64,000 nucleotides of DNA from Deinococcus sp. LM3 (lineage in GTDB: Bacteria; Deinococcota; Deinococci; Deinococcales; Deinococcaceae): positions 1,824,501 through 1,888,500 of the forward strand of contig NZ_MUFV01000001.1 of the NCBI RefSeq assembly GCF_002017875.1. The letters run 5' to 3'. The notes below the pieces were generated by a model that worked only from the letters and a program-made list of their open reading frames with translations, did no database searches and was not told the origin of the DNA. The translations under genes were made by a program, and so were the position numbers. The first letter of the stretch is position 1; each line of letters opens with the position of its first letter. This document shows, piece after piece, positions 1 to 8,197 of the stretch.

Positions 1-1603
1 TCAGGTTCGAGTACCCGGACCCGAAATCGTCGATGCTGATCTGCACGCCCATCTCGCGCAGTTCATGCAGGGTGCGGGCGGTGCGGGCGTCCTCGTACAG
101 CACGGCGGTTTCCGTCAGTTCCAGTTCCAGGCGGGCCGGGGGCAGGCCGCTGCGGGTCAGGGCGGCCTGCACGGTCGCGCGGAACTCGAACTGCAGCAGC
201 TGTACGGCGCTGACGTTCACGCTGATGGTCAGGTCCGGCCAGGCCAGCGCGGCGCGGCACGCCTCGTTCAGGACCCAGGTGCCGATGGGCGTGATCAGGC
301 CGCTGCGCTCGGCGACCGGAATGAACTCGGCCGGTGATACGCGGCCCAGGGTGGGGTGCGTCCAGCGCAGCAGCGCCTCGGCCTTCACGATCCGGTGGTC
401 CGCCAGTCGGTACACCGGCTGGAATACCAGCGTCAGCTCCTGGCGGGGCAGGGCGCCGCCCAGTTCCCGCGCCAGCAGTTGCGAACGTTCGGTCAGGGCG
501 TCCTGTTCCGGGTGGTAGCGGCGCAGGCGGCGGCGTCCGGCGCGTTTCACGGCGAACAGGGCGCTGTCGGCGTGCCGCAGCAGTTCGTCCGGGTCGCTGG
601 AATCGTGTGGGTACAGGGTCAGGCCGATGCTCAGGGTGGTTTCCACGCCCACCTGCGCGCTCGGTTCGATGGCCGCCTCGTGCAGGAGCGTCTGCCCGGT
701 CCAGTCCGCCTGTTCGGGCGTCACGCCGGGCAGCAGGACCACGAACTCGTCGCCGCTCAGGCGGTACACCTGGGCGTCCGGGCCGCTCAGGCGTTCCAGT
801 TCGCGCGCCAGGATGCACAGCAGCGTGTCGCCCGCCGGGTGTCCCAGCGTGGCGTTCACGATCTTGAAGCCGTCCACGTCCACGTGCAGCAGCGCGAACG
901 ACGCCGAGCCGGGCTGCGTCATGCGGCGCAGGTCCTCCTGCAGGCGCGTCCGGCCCGGCAGGCCGGTCAGCAGGTCGGTGCTGCTGAGGGCGCGCAGGGC
1001 GTTCTGCTCGCCGCGCCGCTGCCCCAGGTCCTCGTGCCGCTGCATGAACAGCGACGTGAGGTGCAGCGTCACGGCGGCCGAGAGGTTCAGGTGCAGCAGC
1101 GCCCGGATCACGTCCGGTTGCAGCGGCTCTCCGCGCAGCAGCGGCGCGAGCAGGATCACGCCGCTCAGGGTGGCGACGCCGGCCAGCAGGGCGTTCAGGA
1201 CGTTGATCATGGACCGGGGCGTGTCGGCCACCAGCCGCCACAGGAACAGCGTGGGGAGCCACACCATCGTCTCGATCAGTTCCGGCACCAGCACCGCCGG
1301 CTCGTGGACCACGGCTGCCAGCAGCGCCAGTTTCACGGTCAGAAACGCGGCGCAGCTGAGCAGCAGCGTCAGCGCCAGCGTGGTCTGGGTGGCCCAGCGG
1401 CGCGCGGTGGCCAGCCAGATTCCGCTGAGCAGGGTCAGGAGCATCAGGTTCAGCGGCAGGTCGTAGGTCCGGTCCCAGGCGTCCTGCCGGGAGAACACCT
1501 GCAACGCCCCGATGAACAGCACGAGGACCGGCAGGACCACCAGCATCGACAGCCGCCAGGTCTCTGGCAGCGGCGCGGCAGGGGAGGGGGCGGTGCGGCG
1601 CAT
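1..1603 (-). CDS. Membrane GGDEF/EAL cyclic-di-GMP signalling protein (3' end outside window)
   Basis: The frame runs from ATG (complement of 1601-1603) off the left edge, giving 534 codons. The first ~190 residues hold several hydrophobic segments, so the N-terminus is a membrane sensor-like region of no family I recognise. A GGDEF domain follows; its signature reads SGDEF (residues 283-287), a relaxed form of GG(D/E)EF, so cyclase activity is uncertain. The EAL domain begins with EALLRW (residues 409-414) and the window ends just after DDFGSGYS, so most EAL metal ligands lie outside. GGDEF makes and EAL degrades c-di-GMP; which activity dominates cannot be decided here. A TACACT box lies 8 nt before the ATG, suggesting a leaderless transcript. 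Confidence 0.93.
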   Translation of the reverse strand, partial: MRRTAPSPAAPLPETWRLSMLVVLPVLVLFIGALQVFSRQDAWDRTYDLPLNLMLLTLLSGIWLATARRWATQTTLALTLLLSCAAFLTVKLALLAAVVHEPAVLVPELIETMVWLPTLFLWRLVADTPRSMINVLNALLAGVATLSGVILLAPLLRGEPLQPDVIRALLHLNLSAAVTLHLTSLFMQRHEDLGQRRGEQNALRALSSTDLLTGLPGRTRLQEDLRRMTQPGSASFALLHVDVDGFKIVNATLGHPAGDTLLCILARELERLSGPDAQVYRLSGDEFVVLLPGVTPEQADWTGQTLLHEAAIEPSAQVGVETTLSIGLTLYPHDSSDPDELLRHADSALFAVKRAGRRRLRRYHPEQDALTERSQLLARELGGALPRQELTLVFQPVYRLADHRIVKAEALLRWTHPTLGRVSPAEFIPVAERSGLITPIGTWVLNEACRAALAWPDLTISVNVSAVQLLQFEFRATVQAALTRSGLPPARLELELTETAVLYEDARTARTLHELREMGVQISIDDFGSGYSNL

Positions 1604-1611
1604 ATGGGTTC

Positions 1612-1617
1612 AGTGTA
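1612..1617 (-). promoter_or_regulatory. -10 box of the GGDEF/EAL gene
   Basis: The minus strand reads TACACT, 8 nt before the ATG. This is the leaderless spacing seen repeatedly in the window. Confidence 0.6.
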
Positions 1618-1691
1618 TGAACCGTTTCCACACAGTTTTCATACGAACCGGCCGGATCAACGCCCGCCGGGGAGGCTGCCCCGGCAACCGA

Positions 1692-1697
1692 TATGCT
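1692..1697 (+). promoter_or_regulatory. -10 box of the small ORF at 1707
   Basis: TATGCT, 9 nt before the ATG at 1707, with no Shine-Dalgarno sequence between. It suggests leaderless transcription. Confidence 0.5.
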
Positions 1698-1706
1698 GCG
1701 GGAACG

Positions 1707-2003
1707 ATGTTCAACCTGTTCAGCAAGAAGCCGCCCGCCAACCCGCACGTCAAGCAGGACGACCCGCAGACGTTCCGCGTGCGCGTCCGCACCCGCCCGC
1801 ACGCCGAGGTCGTCGAGTTCCGCTTCACCAAGGGCGCCCACATCGGCATCGACGACGACGGCACGTACCTGTTCCGCAAACCGGTCGTCAGCCCGCAGCA
1901 CTTCGACCGGGGCGAACTGCTCGTGCGCTTCGACCGCCACTACCGCGTCACCGCCACCGACGGCGAGAACGTGGACTTCATTCCCGTCAGCGACTGGGAA
2001 TAG
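1707..2003 (+). CDS. Small conserved-looking hypothetical protein, 98 aa
   Basis: It begins MFNLFSKKPP and is charged and soluble, with a repeated basic/acidic strand pattern (TFRVRVRTRPHAEVVEFRF, then RYRVTATDGENVDF-like segments) suggesting a small beta-rich domain. No signal peptide or membrane segment is visible. The ATG at 1707 is preferred over an upstream in-frame ATG (1512) because a TATGCT box sits 9 nt before it and the upstream part overlaps the divergent GGDEF/EAL gene. I do not recognise the family. It is divergent from the signalling gene and convergent with the PIG-L deacetylase gene. Confidence 0.75.
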   Translation: MFNLFSKKPPANPHVKQDDPQTFRVRVRTRPHAEVVEFRFTKGAHIGIDDDGTYLFRKPVVSPQHFDRGELLVRFDRHYRVTATDGENVDFIPVSDWE

Positions 2004-2050
2004 GGACGCGGGAGGCTGTTCCCGCCTCTCACGCCCTCTTCCCGCGCCGC

Positions 2051-2716
2051 TCACCTCACCTCGTGGAAGGTCTCCTGGGTCACGCGGTCCGGGTACTTGC
2101 GGATGAAATCCACGGTGCTCAGCGCCTGCGTGCGGTGGCAGGCGATGGCCTGCAGTTTGCGCACGATGAAGCGCGTCACGTCATGGCGGACGTTCGGCGG
2201 CAGCCACTCGGCCCGCAGCGCCTCGTTCTCCGGCGGCACGTCGCTGGCGTAGTACCACAGGCGGGGCCGCTCGCCGGGCGGCAGGGCGTCCCAGGCGGCC
2301 TTCACGGCGCGGTGCGTGGTCACGTGGTCCGGGTGGCCGTTACTGCCGTTCGGCGGGAAGGTCAGCACGATCTCCGGGCGCAGGCGGGTCATGGCCTCGC
2401 TCGCCACTTCCACCAGGGCTTCCAGCGGCTCGTCTTTCAGGTACTTGTCCGGAAAGCGGTGATGTTCGAACACGCTGCCGCCCGCCACCGCTTCGGGGGT
2501 GGTCAGGCCGATCACGTCCAGGCACGCGGCGAGTTCCACTTCCCGCATCCGCGCGAGTTCCTGCGGCGTGTCGCACAGGCCCAGCGTGCGGCCCGCCTCG
2601 CCGCGCGTCAGCGTCACCAGCCCGCAGGCCTCCCCGGCTTCCAGGTGGCCCATCAGCGTCCCCGAAGCGCCGTACACCTCGTCGTCCGGGTGCGGCACGA
2701 TCAGCAGCAGTTTCAT
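2051..2716 (-). CDS. PIG-L/LmbE family deacetylase (BshB2-like)
   Basis: 221 aa. Zn-dependent N-acetylglucosaminide deacetylase fold: HPDD at residues 9-12 and GHPDH at 127-131 supply the metal ligands. The TRGE...R(T/N)LG segment and the REVELAACLDVIG helix resemble BshB2-type deacetylases, which remove the acetyl group from GlcNAc-malate during bacillithiol synthesis; the exact substrate is inference. The start is ATG (complement of 2714-2716). Its ribosome-binding site (GGAG, 5 nt upstream) and the ATG itself lie at the end of a dispersed repeat (2715-2849), so the element appears to supply the translation start. The neighbouring divergent genes are double-GNAT acetyltransferases. Confidence 0.88.
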   Translation of the reverse strand: MKLLLIVPHPDDEVYGASGTLMGHLEAGEACGLVTLTRGEAGRTLGLCDTPQELARMREVELAACLDVIGLTTPEAVAGGSVFEHHRFPDKYLKDEPLEALVEVASEAMTRLRPEIVLTFPPNGSNGHPDHVTTHRAVKAAWDALPPGERPRLWYYASDVPPENEALRAEWLPPNVRHDVTRFIVRKLQAIACHRTQALSTVDFIRKYPDRVTQETFHEVR

Positions 2717-2849
2717 GCGGACTCCGTCTGCTGCGTGGTCAGATCGGAAGGACGCCGCTCTGCCCACTCCGCGCCCGGAGCCCACTCTTCTCCCACTCGC
2801 ATCCGCTCGGATGGAATGGCCTTGACCAGCCATTCCACCGGAGTCCTGT
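2715..2849 (-). repeat. Dispersed 135-bp element, copy a (diverged)
   Basis: It aligns over its full length with the reverse orientation of the copies at 20491, 50788 and 61267. It keeps the ends (GCGGACTCCG ... CGGAGTCCTG), the TCAGATCGG core and the TCGCATCCGCTCGGAT segment, but the right hairpin is degraded. It lies immediately upstream of the PIG-L deacetylase gene and contributes GGAG-TCCGC-ATG. Confidence 0.8.
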
Positions 2850-2973
2850 TCAGTTCCTTGCTCATCCGCCCAGCATAGGCCCGCATGCGCGTCACCGCGT
2901 GGGGCACGCCGCCGGGGCCGCGTAGGCGTGCTGGCAGATGCGGCCCCGGCCGGGCGACCCGCATGATGGACGC

Positions 2974-4011
2974 ATGACTGCCCTGCCCACCTTCACGCTG
3001 CGCGAGCCGCGCAAACCCGACGATTTCGCCCAGATCGCGGCCCTGCTGAGCGCCGCCGACCCCGACTGGCCGGTCACGCCGGACCTGCTGGCCGTCTGGG
3101 ACGCCGCGCACGACCCGGCGCTGTACCGCCTTGAACTGGTGGCCGAACAGTCGGGGCGGATCGTGGGCGTGGGCCACGTGGGTCACGACGACTTCGCGTT
3201 CGAGGAGTGGCGGTACTTCGGCGGCGTGACCGTGCATCCGGACGCGCGGCGGCGTGGCGTCGGGTCGGCGCTGTACGGCGCGCTGATGGACCGGGCGCGG
3301 GAACGGGGCGCGCAGGACATCCGCACCATGCTCAGCGACCAGGACCGCGACGCGCCGGGCCGGGCGTTCCTGGCCGCGCGGGGCTTCACGCGCACCTGGG
3401 ACCGCTTCGAGTCCCGCCTGAACATCGCCGGGGCCGACCTGGACGCCTTCGACGACCTGATGGACGCCGTGGCGGCAGGCGGCGTGCAGCTGCGCTCCGT
3501 CGCGGACCTCGCCGGTGACCCCGAACGTGACCGCCGCCTGTGGGAACTCGACTGGCAACTGTTCCAGGACGTGCCGATGGGACAGACCCTGACCCGGCGG
3601 CCCCTGGACGCGTGGCTGAAACAGGAACTGCACGACCCGACCTTCAGCCACGAGCTGTCCTTCGTGGCGGTACGCCCGGAACTGAACGACCCCCTGACCG
3701 GCCCGTACGTGGGCTACAGCACCCTGATGAGCAACCCGGCGGGCTTCTACGTGATCGGCATGACCGGCGTGCGCCGCGAGGAGCGGGGGCGCGGCGTGGC
3801 CAAAGCCCTGAAGGTCGCCGCGATGCGCGCCCTGGTCGCCGCCGGGGGCGGCGAGATCCGCACCTTCAACGACCCGCCCAACCGGGCCATGCTGAACATG
3901 AACCGGGCGCTGGGGTTCCAGCGCGGCCCCACCCACAGCCGCTACGAACTGCACCTGGACCCCGTGACCGGCGAGCGCCGCCCCATCGCAGCGCTTCAGG
4001 ACCCCGCATGA
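2974..4011 (+). CDS. Two-domain GNAT N-acetyltransferase (1 of 3)
   Basis: 345 aa with two GNAT domains. The first acetyl-CoA loop is RRRGVGSAL (about residues 90-98) after VTVHPDA. The second is ERGRGVAKAL (about 270-280), followed by NDPPNRAMLNMNRALGFQ, the usual GNAT end. The ATG at 2974 is preferred over one 12 codons upstream because homologous proteins in this tandem begin just before the first beta strand. The stop overlaps the next start (ATGA, 4008-4011), so translation is probably coupled. Double-GNAT architecture is shared with mycothiol synthase MshD, but the substrate here is unknown. Confidence 0.9.
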   Translation: MTALPTFTLREPRKPDDFAQIAALLSAADPDWPVTPDLLAVWDAAHDPALYRLELVAEQSGRIVGVGHVGHDDFAFEEWRYFGGVTVHPDARRRGVGSALYGALMDRARERGAQDIRTMLSDQDRDAPGRAFLAARGFTRTWDRFESRLNIAGADLDAFDDLMDAVAAGGVQLRSVADLAGDPERDRRLWELDWQLFQDVPMGQTLTRRPLDAWLKQELHDPTFSHELSFVAVRPELNDPLTGPYVGYSTLMSNPAGFYVIGMTGVRREERGRGVAKALKVAAMRALVAAGGGEIRTFNDPPNRAMLNMNRALGFQRGPTHSRYELHLDPVTGERRPIAALQDPA

Positions 4012-4997
4012 CCGCGCCCTTCACGCTGCGCCCCGCCACGGACGCCGACCACGCCGCGCTGGCCGACCTGATGACAGCCGTGAATCCCCGCCACCCCCTG
4101 AGCGCGGCCGCGCTCGACCACCACCTGGACACCCTGCGCGGGCACCCGCTGGGCCTGCACGTGGCCCTCTGGACCGCCGAAACCACCCGCGACGGCCAGC
4201 CGGCGCTGCTGGGCGTGGCGTCCGTCATGCAGTTCGCGGGCATGTACCACCCGGACCGCTACCACGCCGAGGTGGGCGTGCACCCCGCCGCGCGCGGGCA
4301 GGGCGTCGGGCGGGCGCTGGCCGCCACGCTGGAAGACCACCTGCGCGGGCGAGGCGCACGCGAGGTCCTGGCCGGCGCGTACGAGGACGACCCGGACTCG
4401 CTGGCGTTCCTGAACCGCCGGGACTTCCGGGAAGTCATGCGCTTTTTCGACAACGTCCTGACCCTCGCGGACTTCGACCCGGACGCCTGGGCCGCCCAGC
4501 GCGCCCTGCCGGCCGGGGTGCGGGCCGTCACGTACGCCGACCTGTGCGCCCAGCTGGGCGAGGACGCCGCCCGTGACGCGTACTACCGGGGGTTCCAGCA
4601 GGCGCGGGCCGACGTGCCCCGCACCGCCCCCGCCACGCCCGTCACGCCCGAGGACTTCCGCCAGCGCCTGCAGGCCCCGCATTTCCTGCCGGGCGGCGTG
4701 CTGCTGGCCGTCACCGAAGGCGGCGAGGTCGCGGCGCTGTCCGAACTGGAACTCGAGGACGGCGACCCGCACCGCCTGAACACCGGCCTGACCGGCACCG
4801 CCCGCGCCTGGCGGCGGCAGGGGCTGGCGCTGGCGCTGAAACTCCGCGCCCTGGACCTCGCCCGCGACCTGGGTGCCCGCGAGGTCTGGACCGGGAACGC
4901 CACCACCAACGCCCCCATGCTGGCCCTGAACGAGCGCCTGGGCTTCCGGCCGCGCGTCGCGTGGGTCGAGATGCAGCGCGGCCGGGTGGACGGATGA
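4008..4997 (+). CDS. Two-domain GNAT N-acetyltransferase (2 of 3)
   Basis: 329 aa, paralogous to its two neighbours. The N-terminal acetyl-CoA loop is RGQGVGRAL after GVHPAA. The C-terminal loop is RRQGLALALK, followed by NATTNAPMLALNERLGFR. Both ends overlap neighbours by ATGA (4008-4011 and 4994-4997), so the three genes form one translationally coupled unit. The central segment RADVPRTAPATPVTPEDF is shared with the third copy. The substrate is unknown. Confidence 0.9.
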   Translation: MTAPFTLRPATDADHAALADLMTAVNPRHPLSAAALDHHLDTLRGHPLGLHVALWTAETTRDGQPALLGVASVMQFAGMYHPDRYHAEVGVHPAARGQGVGRALAATLEDHLRGRGAREVLAGAYEDDPDSLAFLNRRDFREVMRFFDNVLTLADFDPDAWAAQRALPAGVRAVTYADLCAQLGEDAARDAYYRGFQQARADVPRTAPATPVTPEDFRQRLQAPHFLPGGVLLAVTEGGEVAALSELELEDGDPHRLNTGLTGTARAWRRQGLALALKLRALDLARDLGAREVWTGNATTNAPMLALNERLGFRPRVAWVEMQRGRVDG

Positions 4998-5950
4998 CCA
5001 CCGTGACCCCCATCGCCGGGCACGAGTGGGACGCGGCGGCCGCCATCCTGACCAGCGCGAATCCGCACGACCCCCTGACCGGCGAGGAGTACCGCCACCA
5101 GATGCGCGATCAGCAGGACTGGGGGCACGGCTGGGCCGTCCTGGTGGCCCGCGACGCCACAGGGGTGGTGGGCGTCGCCGGGTACCACCAGAACCCCGGC
5201 GCGTTCCACCCGCACCGCTACGACCTGGACCTTGCCGTCGCGCCGGACGCCCAGGGACGTGGGGTCGGCGCGGCCCTCTGGGACACCCTGGCCGCCGACC
5301 TGCGCGCCCGGCACGCCGAATCTGCCCGCATCCTGGCCCGCGAGGACCACCCGGTCGCGCCGGACTTCCTGACCCGCCGGGGCTTTACGGGTAGCAAGCG
5401 GTACTTCATGTCCACCCTGCACGTCCCGGACTTCGACCCTGCCCCGTACGCCGCGCTGGAAGATCGCGTGCAGGCGCGCGGCGTCCGCATCCGCAGCCTG
5501 GCCGACCTGCGCGCGGCGGGCACTCCGGACCTCGTGGGCCGCCTGCACGCCCTGATGAACGACGTGCGGCAGGACGTGCCCCGCGCCGAACCCGCCACGC
5601 CCCTGACCCGGCAGGTGTTCGAGGACGCCATCCTCGGCGAGCCCGGCCTGCTCCCCGACGCGTACCTGATCGCCGAGGCCGGCGGGCAGTGGATCGGTCA
5701 GACGGTCCTGTTCCGCAGCGACGCCAGCCCCGACCTCCTGACTGGCCTGACCGGCGTGACCCGCCCCTGGCGCGGCCAGGGCGTCGCCACCGCCCTGAAA
5801 CTCGCCGCGATCCGCGCCGCCCGCACCCTGGGCGCCCCCACCATCCGCACCGACAACGCCAGCGATAACGCCCCCATGCTCGCCATCAACGACCGCCTGG
5901 ACTTCGTGCGCGACCCCGCCAGCGTGTCCTACGTGATCCGCTTCGGGTGA
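4994..5950 (+). CDS. Two-domain GNAT N-acetyltransferase (3 of 3)
   Basis: 318 aa. The N-terminal loop is QGRGVGAAL after AVAPDA. The C-terminal loop is RGQGVATALK, followed by NASDNAPMLAINDRLDF. The start ATG overlaps the stop of the previous gene. It is closest to copy 2 (shared RQDVPRAEPATPLTRQ-type linker). It ends the tandem. The next gene begins about 110 bp on, behind a heptanucleotide repeat and its own promoter. Confidence 0.9.
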   Translation: MTTVTPIAGHEWDAAAAILTSANPHDPLTGEEYRHQMRDQQDWGHGWAVLVARDATGVVGVAGYHQNPGAFHPHRYDLDLAVAPDAQGRGVGAALWDTLAADLRARHAESARILAREDHPVAPDFLTRRGFTGSKRYFMSTLHVPDFDPAPYAALEDRVQARGVRIRSLADLRAAGTPDLVGRLHALMNDVRQDVPRAEPATPLTRQVFEDAILGEPGLLPDAYLIAEAGGQWIGQTVLFRSDASPDLLTGLTGVTRPWRGQGVATALKLAAIRAARTLGAPTIRTDNASDNAPMLAINDRLDFVRDPASVSYVIRFG

Positions 5951-6006
5951 AGCAGGGGAGTGGGCAGTGGGTGGTCTTGACATGGGCGGGCAGGCCGCGC
6001 ACACGC

Positions 6007-6048
6007 TGCCATCTGCCATCTGCCATCTGCCATCCGCCATCCGCCATC
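6007..6048 (+). repeat. Heptanucleotide tandem array (TGCCATC/CGCCATC)x6
   Basis: Six head-to-tail 7-bp units: four TGCCATC, then two CGCCATC. The array ends 4 nt before the TAAGCT -10 box of the next gene, so it occupies the -35 region and upstream. The same arrangement occurs at 62317-62351. Confidence 0.9.
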
Positions 6049-6052
6049 CGCG

Positions 6053-6058
6053 TAAGCT
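6053..6058 (+). promoter_or_regulatory. -10 box of the arginase-like gene
   Basis: TAAGCT, 6 nt before GTG 6065. It decides the start: the upstream in-frame GTG (6059) touches the box and could not be inside a transcript made from it. Confidence 0.55.
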
Positions 6059-6064
6059 GTGTCC

Positions 6065-6739
<675 letters not shown>

Positions 6740-6799
6740 CCGGGTATTCCCCCGACAGGTTGGCCTGCATCCTTGCAAGCGGCCCGCAGCGGCAACGCC

Positions 6800-6805
6800 T
6801 ACAAT
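6800..6805 (+). promoter_or_regulatory. Candidate -10 box upstream of the Nudix-like gene
   Basis: TACAAT about 60 nt before GTG 6867. A leader with AGGAG follows. No convincing -35 at 17 nt. Confidence 0.4.
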
Positions 6806-6866
6806 GACGGGGTAGAGGAACCCGCAGCAGTCCCCCACCTGCGTTTCCGCGCGATCAGGAGCCGAC

Positions 6867-7379
6867 GTGACCAGTATTCACACCGATGAACAGACCCTTC
6901 CCGCCACCTACCAGGTCGGCGTGTTCGCCCTGATCCGCAACCGGGACGCCTACCTGATCATTCAGCCGCGTCAGCCGCTGCTGCCCGGCGGACGCCAGGG
7001 CCTGCCCGGCCTGCTGCTGGGTGCCAGCAGCGGCCTGAACCTCGTCGAGATGAACCTGCGCCGCGTGGTCCGCGAGCAGGTGAAACTGGTGGTCAGCGAC
7101 CTGAAACTCGTCGGGTCGCACGCCTCGCGCAGCCCGCAGGACAGCGGCGCGGACGCCCGGCTGAACCTGATCTTCGGCACCGAGTACAGCGCCGGGATTC
7201 TCGACCCGAACCCCGAACAGGTCAGCGCCGCCGACTGGATTCCCCGCAGCGAGATCCTCGAAGCGGGCGCGTACCCCGAATGGCTCCAGAGTGCCGTCCG
7301 CGAACTGGAAACCGTGAATTCCCCGGCCAGCACACCGGAACCCGCGCCGTCCCGCCTGCGTTTCGGCCGCCGCCGCTGA
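6867..7379 (+). CDS. Nudix-like protein with degenerate Nudix box
   Basis: 170 aa, GTG start with AGGAG about 7 nt upstream. The fold cues are Nudix-like: an N-terminal strand TYQVGVFALIRNRDAYLI, an LPG, then a helix NLRRVVREQVKL where the box should read REUXEEXGU. Most catalytic glutamates are replaced by Arg/Ser/Asn, so pyrophosphohydrolase activity is doubtful. A later strand (LNLIFGTEYSAG) and WIPRSEILE fit the C-terminal part of Nudix proteins. The tail is basic (SRLRFGRRR). Family assignment is inference from pattern only. Confidence 0.6.
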   Translation: MTSIHTDEQTLPATYQVGVFALIRNRDAYLIIQPRQPLLPGGRQGLPGLLLGASSGLNLVEMNLRRVVREQVKLVVSDLKLVGSHASRSPQDSGADARLNLIFGTEYSAGILDPNPEQVSAADWIPRSEILEAGAYPEWLQSAVRELETVNSPASTPEPAPSRLRFGRRR

Positions 7380-7449
7380 CCCCCCCCTGCGGCCCCCGCC
7401 AGCTCCCGCCCCTCTGAAAGCCGTCATGGGTTAAGCTCGTGGGCGGCCC

Positions 7450-7482
7450 GTGACCTGTGCTGTCGCTGCGGCCGGAGGTCAC
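7450..7482 (+). promoter_or_regulatory. Hairpin overlapping the ribosome-binding site of the VUT gene
   Basis: GTGACCT (7450-7456) is perfectly complementary to AGGTCAC (7476-7482). The right arm overlaps the GGAGG (7474-7478) that precedes ATG 7487, so folding would mask the Shine-Dalgarno sequence. A TAAGCT box near 7434 could start the leader. No preQ1 riboswitch consensus was recognised. Confidence 0.5.
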
Positions 7483-7486
7483 CCCT

Positions 7487-8041
7487 ATGAAACCCACCCC
7501 CGCGCGGAGCCTGCTCGCCCCGCTGCCCCTGCTGCTGATCGCCCTGTACGCCCTGAGCATCCTGCTCGCCAACCTGACGCTGAACACCTTCGTGCCGCTG
7601 CCGCTGTACGGCCTGCTCAGCGTGGGGACCATCTTCTTCGCGGCCGTGTTCACGCTGCGTGACCGCATTCACCGTGCGGGCGGCCTGAACGCCGTGTACG
7701 TGGCCATTGCCGCCGCGCTGATCGTGAACACCGTCGTCGCCCTGCTGACCGGCACGCCCTGGCGGTTCATCGGCGCGAGTTTCCTGGCGATCCTGGCCGG
7801 AGAACTGGCCGACACCGCCGTGTACCAGCGCCTGATCCAGCGCAACTGGTGGACGCGGGTCCTGGCCAGCAACGCCGTGAGCGTCCCGCTGGACAGCGTG
7901 CTGTTCAACCTGCTGGCCTTCTGGGGCGACATGCCCGCCTCGCAGATCGCGCAGATCATCTTCGCGGACATCGTGATCAAGTACCTGATCGCCGCGCTGT
8001 TCGCGTTCCGCATCCGCCGGGCCGCGCGCGCCGCCACCTGA
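7487..8041 (+). CDS. VUT family queuosine-precursor transporter
   Basis: 184 aa, six or so hydrophobic segments. The family (YhhQ/VUT) imports preQ0/preQ1, precursors of the tRNA base queuosine. Diagnostic features are the ELADTAVYQRL segment and the SNAVSVPLDSVLFNLLAFWG helix. ATG 7487 is chosen because GGAGG precedes it at 8 nt; an in-frame ATG 10 codons upstream lacks one. A hairpin masks that site, suggesting translational control. The stop codon is directly followed by dispersed repeat copy b. Confidence 0.88.
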   Translation: MKPTPARSLLAPLPLLLIALYALSILLANLTLNTFVPLPLYGLLSVGTIFFAAVFTLRDRIHRAGGLNAVYVAIAAALIVNTVVALLTGTPWRFIGASFLAILAGELADTAVYQRLIQRNWWTRVLASNAVSVPLDSVLFNLLAFWGDMPASQIAQIIFADIVIKYLIAALFAFRIRRAARAAT

Positions 8042-8197
8042 CCCAGACACCGATTGAATGGCTTGCAAAGCCGCTGGGCCCGAGCGGCCGCGACTCGTAG
8101 AGCGGCCCCGCAGAGGAGGAGCTGGGCGGGTTCCGGGCGTGGAGTTGACGACCCGGTGTCCTTCCGGGTCGTCAACGAAACAGACGGCAGTCCGTAT
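8042..8197 (+). repeat. Dispersed element, copy b (156 bp, long form)
   Basis: It fills the whole space between the stop of the VUT gene (8041) and the stop of the convergent GH31 gene (TCA at 8197-8199), sharing its last T with that stop. The right hairpin is a perfect 13-bp stem with loop TGTCCTT. The left end is eroded (CCCAGACACCG for ATACGGACTCCG). It shares the ~22-bp longer middle with copy e. Confidence 0.92.

Noticed and set aside
63..2878. Long frames on both strands over the GGDEF/EAL gene
   Set aside because: Shadows; the real frame carries SGDEF and EALLRW motifs.
6007..6048. Possible CRISPR-like repeats
   Set aside because: Contiguous 7-bp tandem units with no spacers; no cas genes in the window.
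7380..7486. preQ1 riboswitch before the VUT gene
   Set aside because: No preQ1-I or preQ1-II consensus could be recognised by eye; only the SD-masking hairpin is supported.
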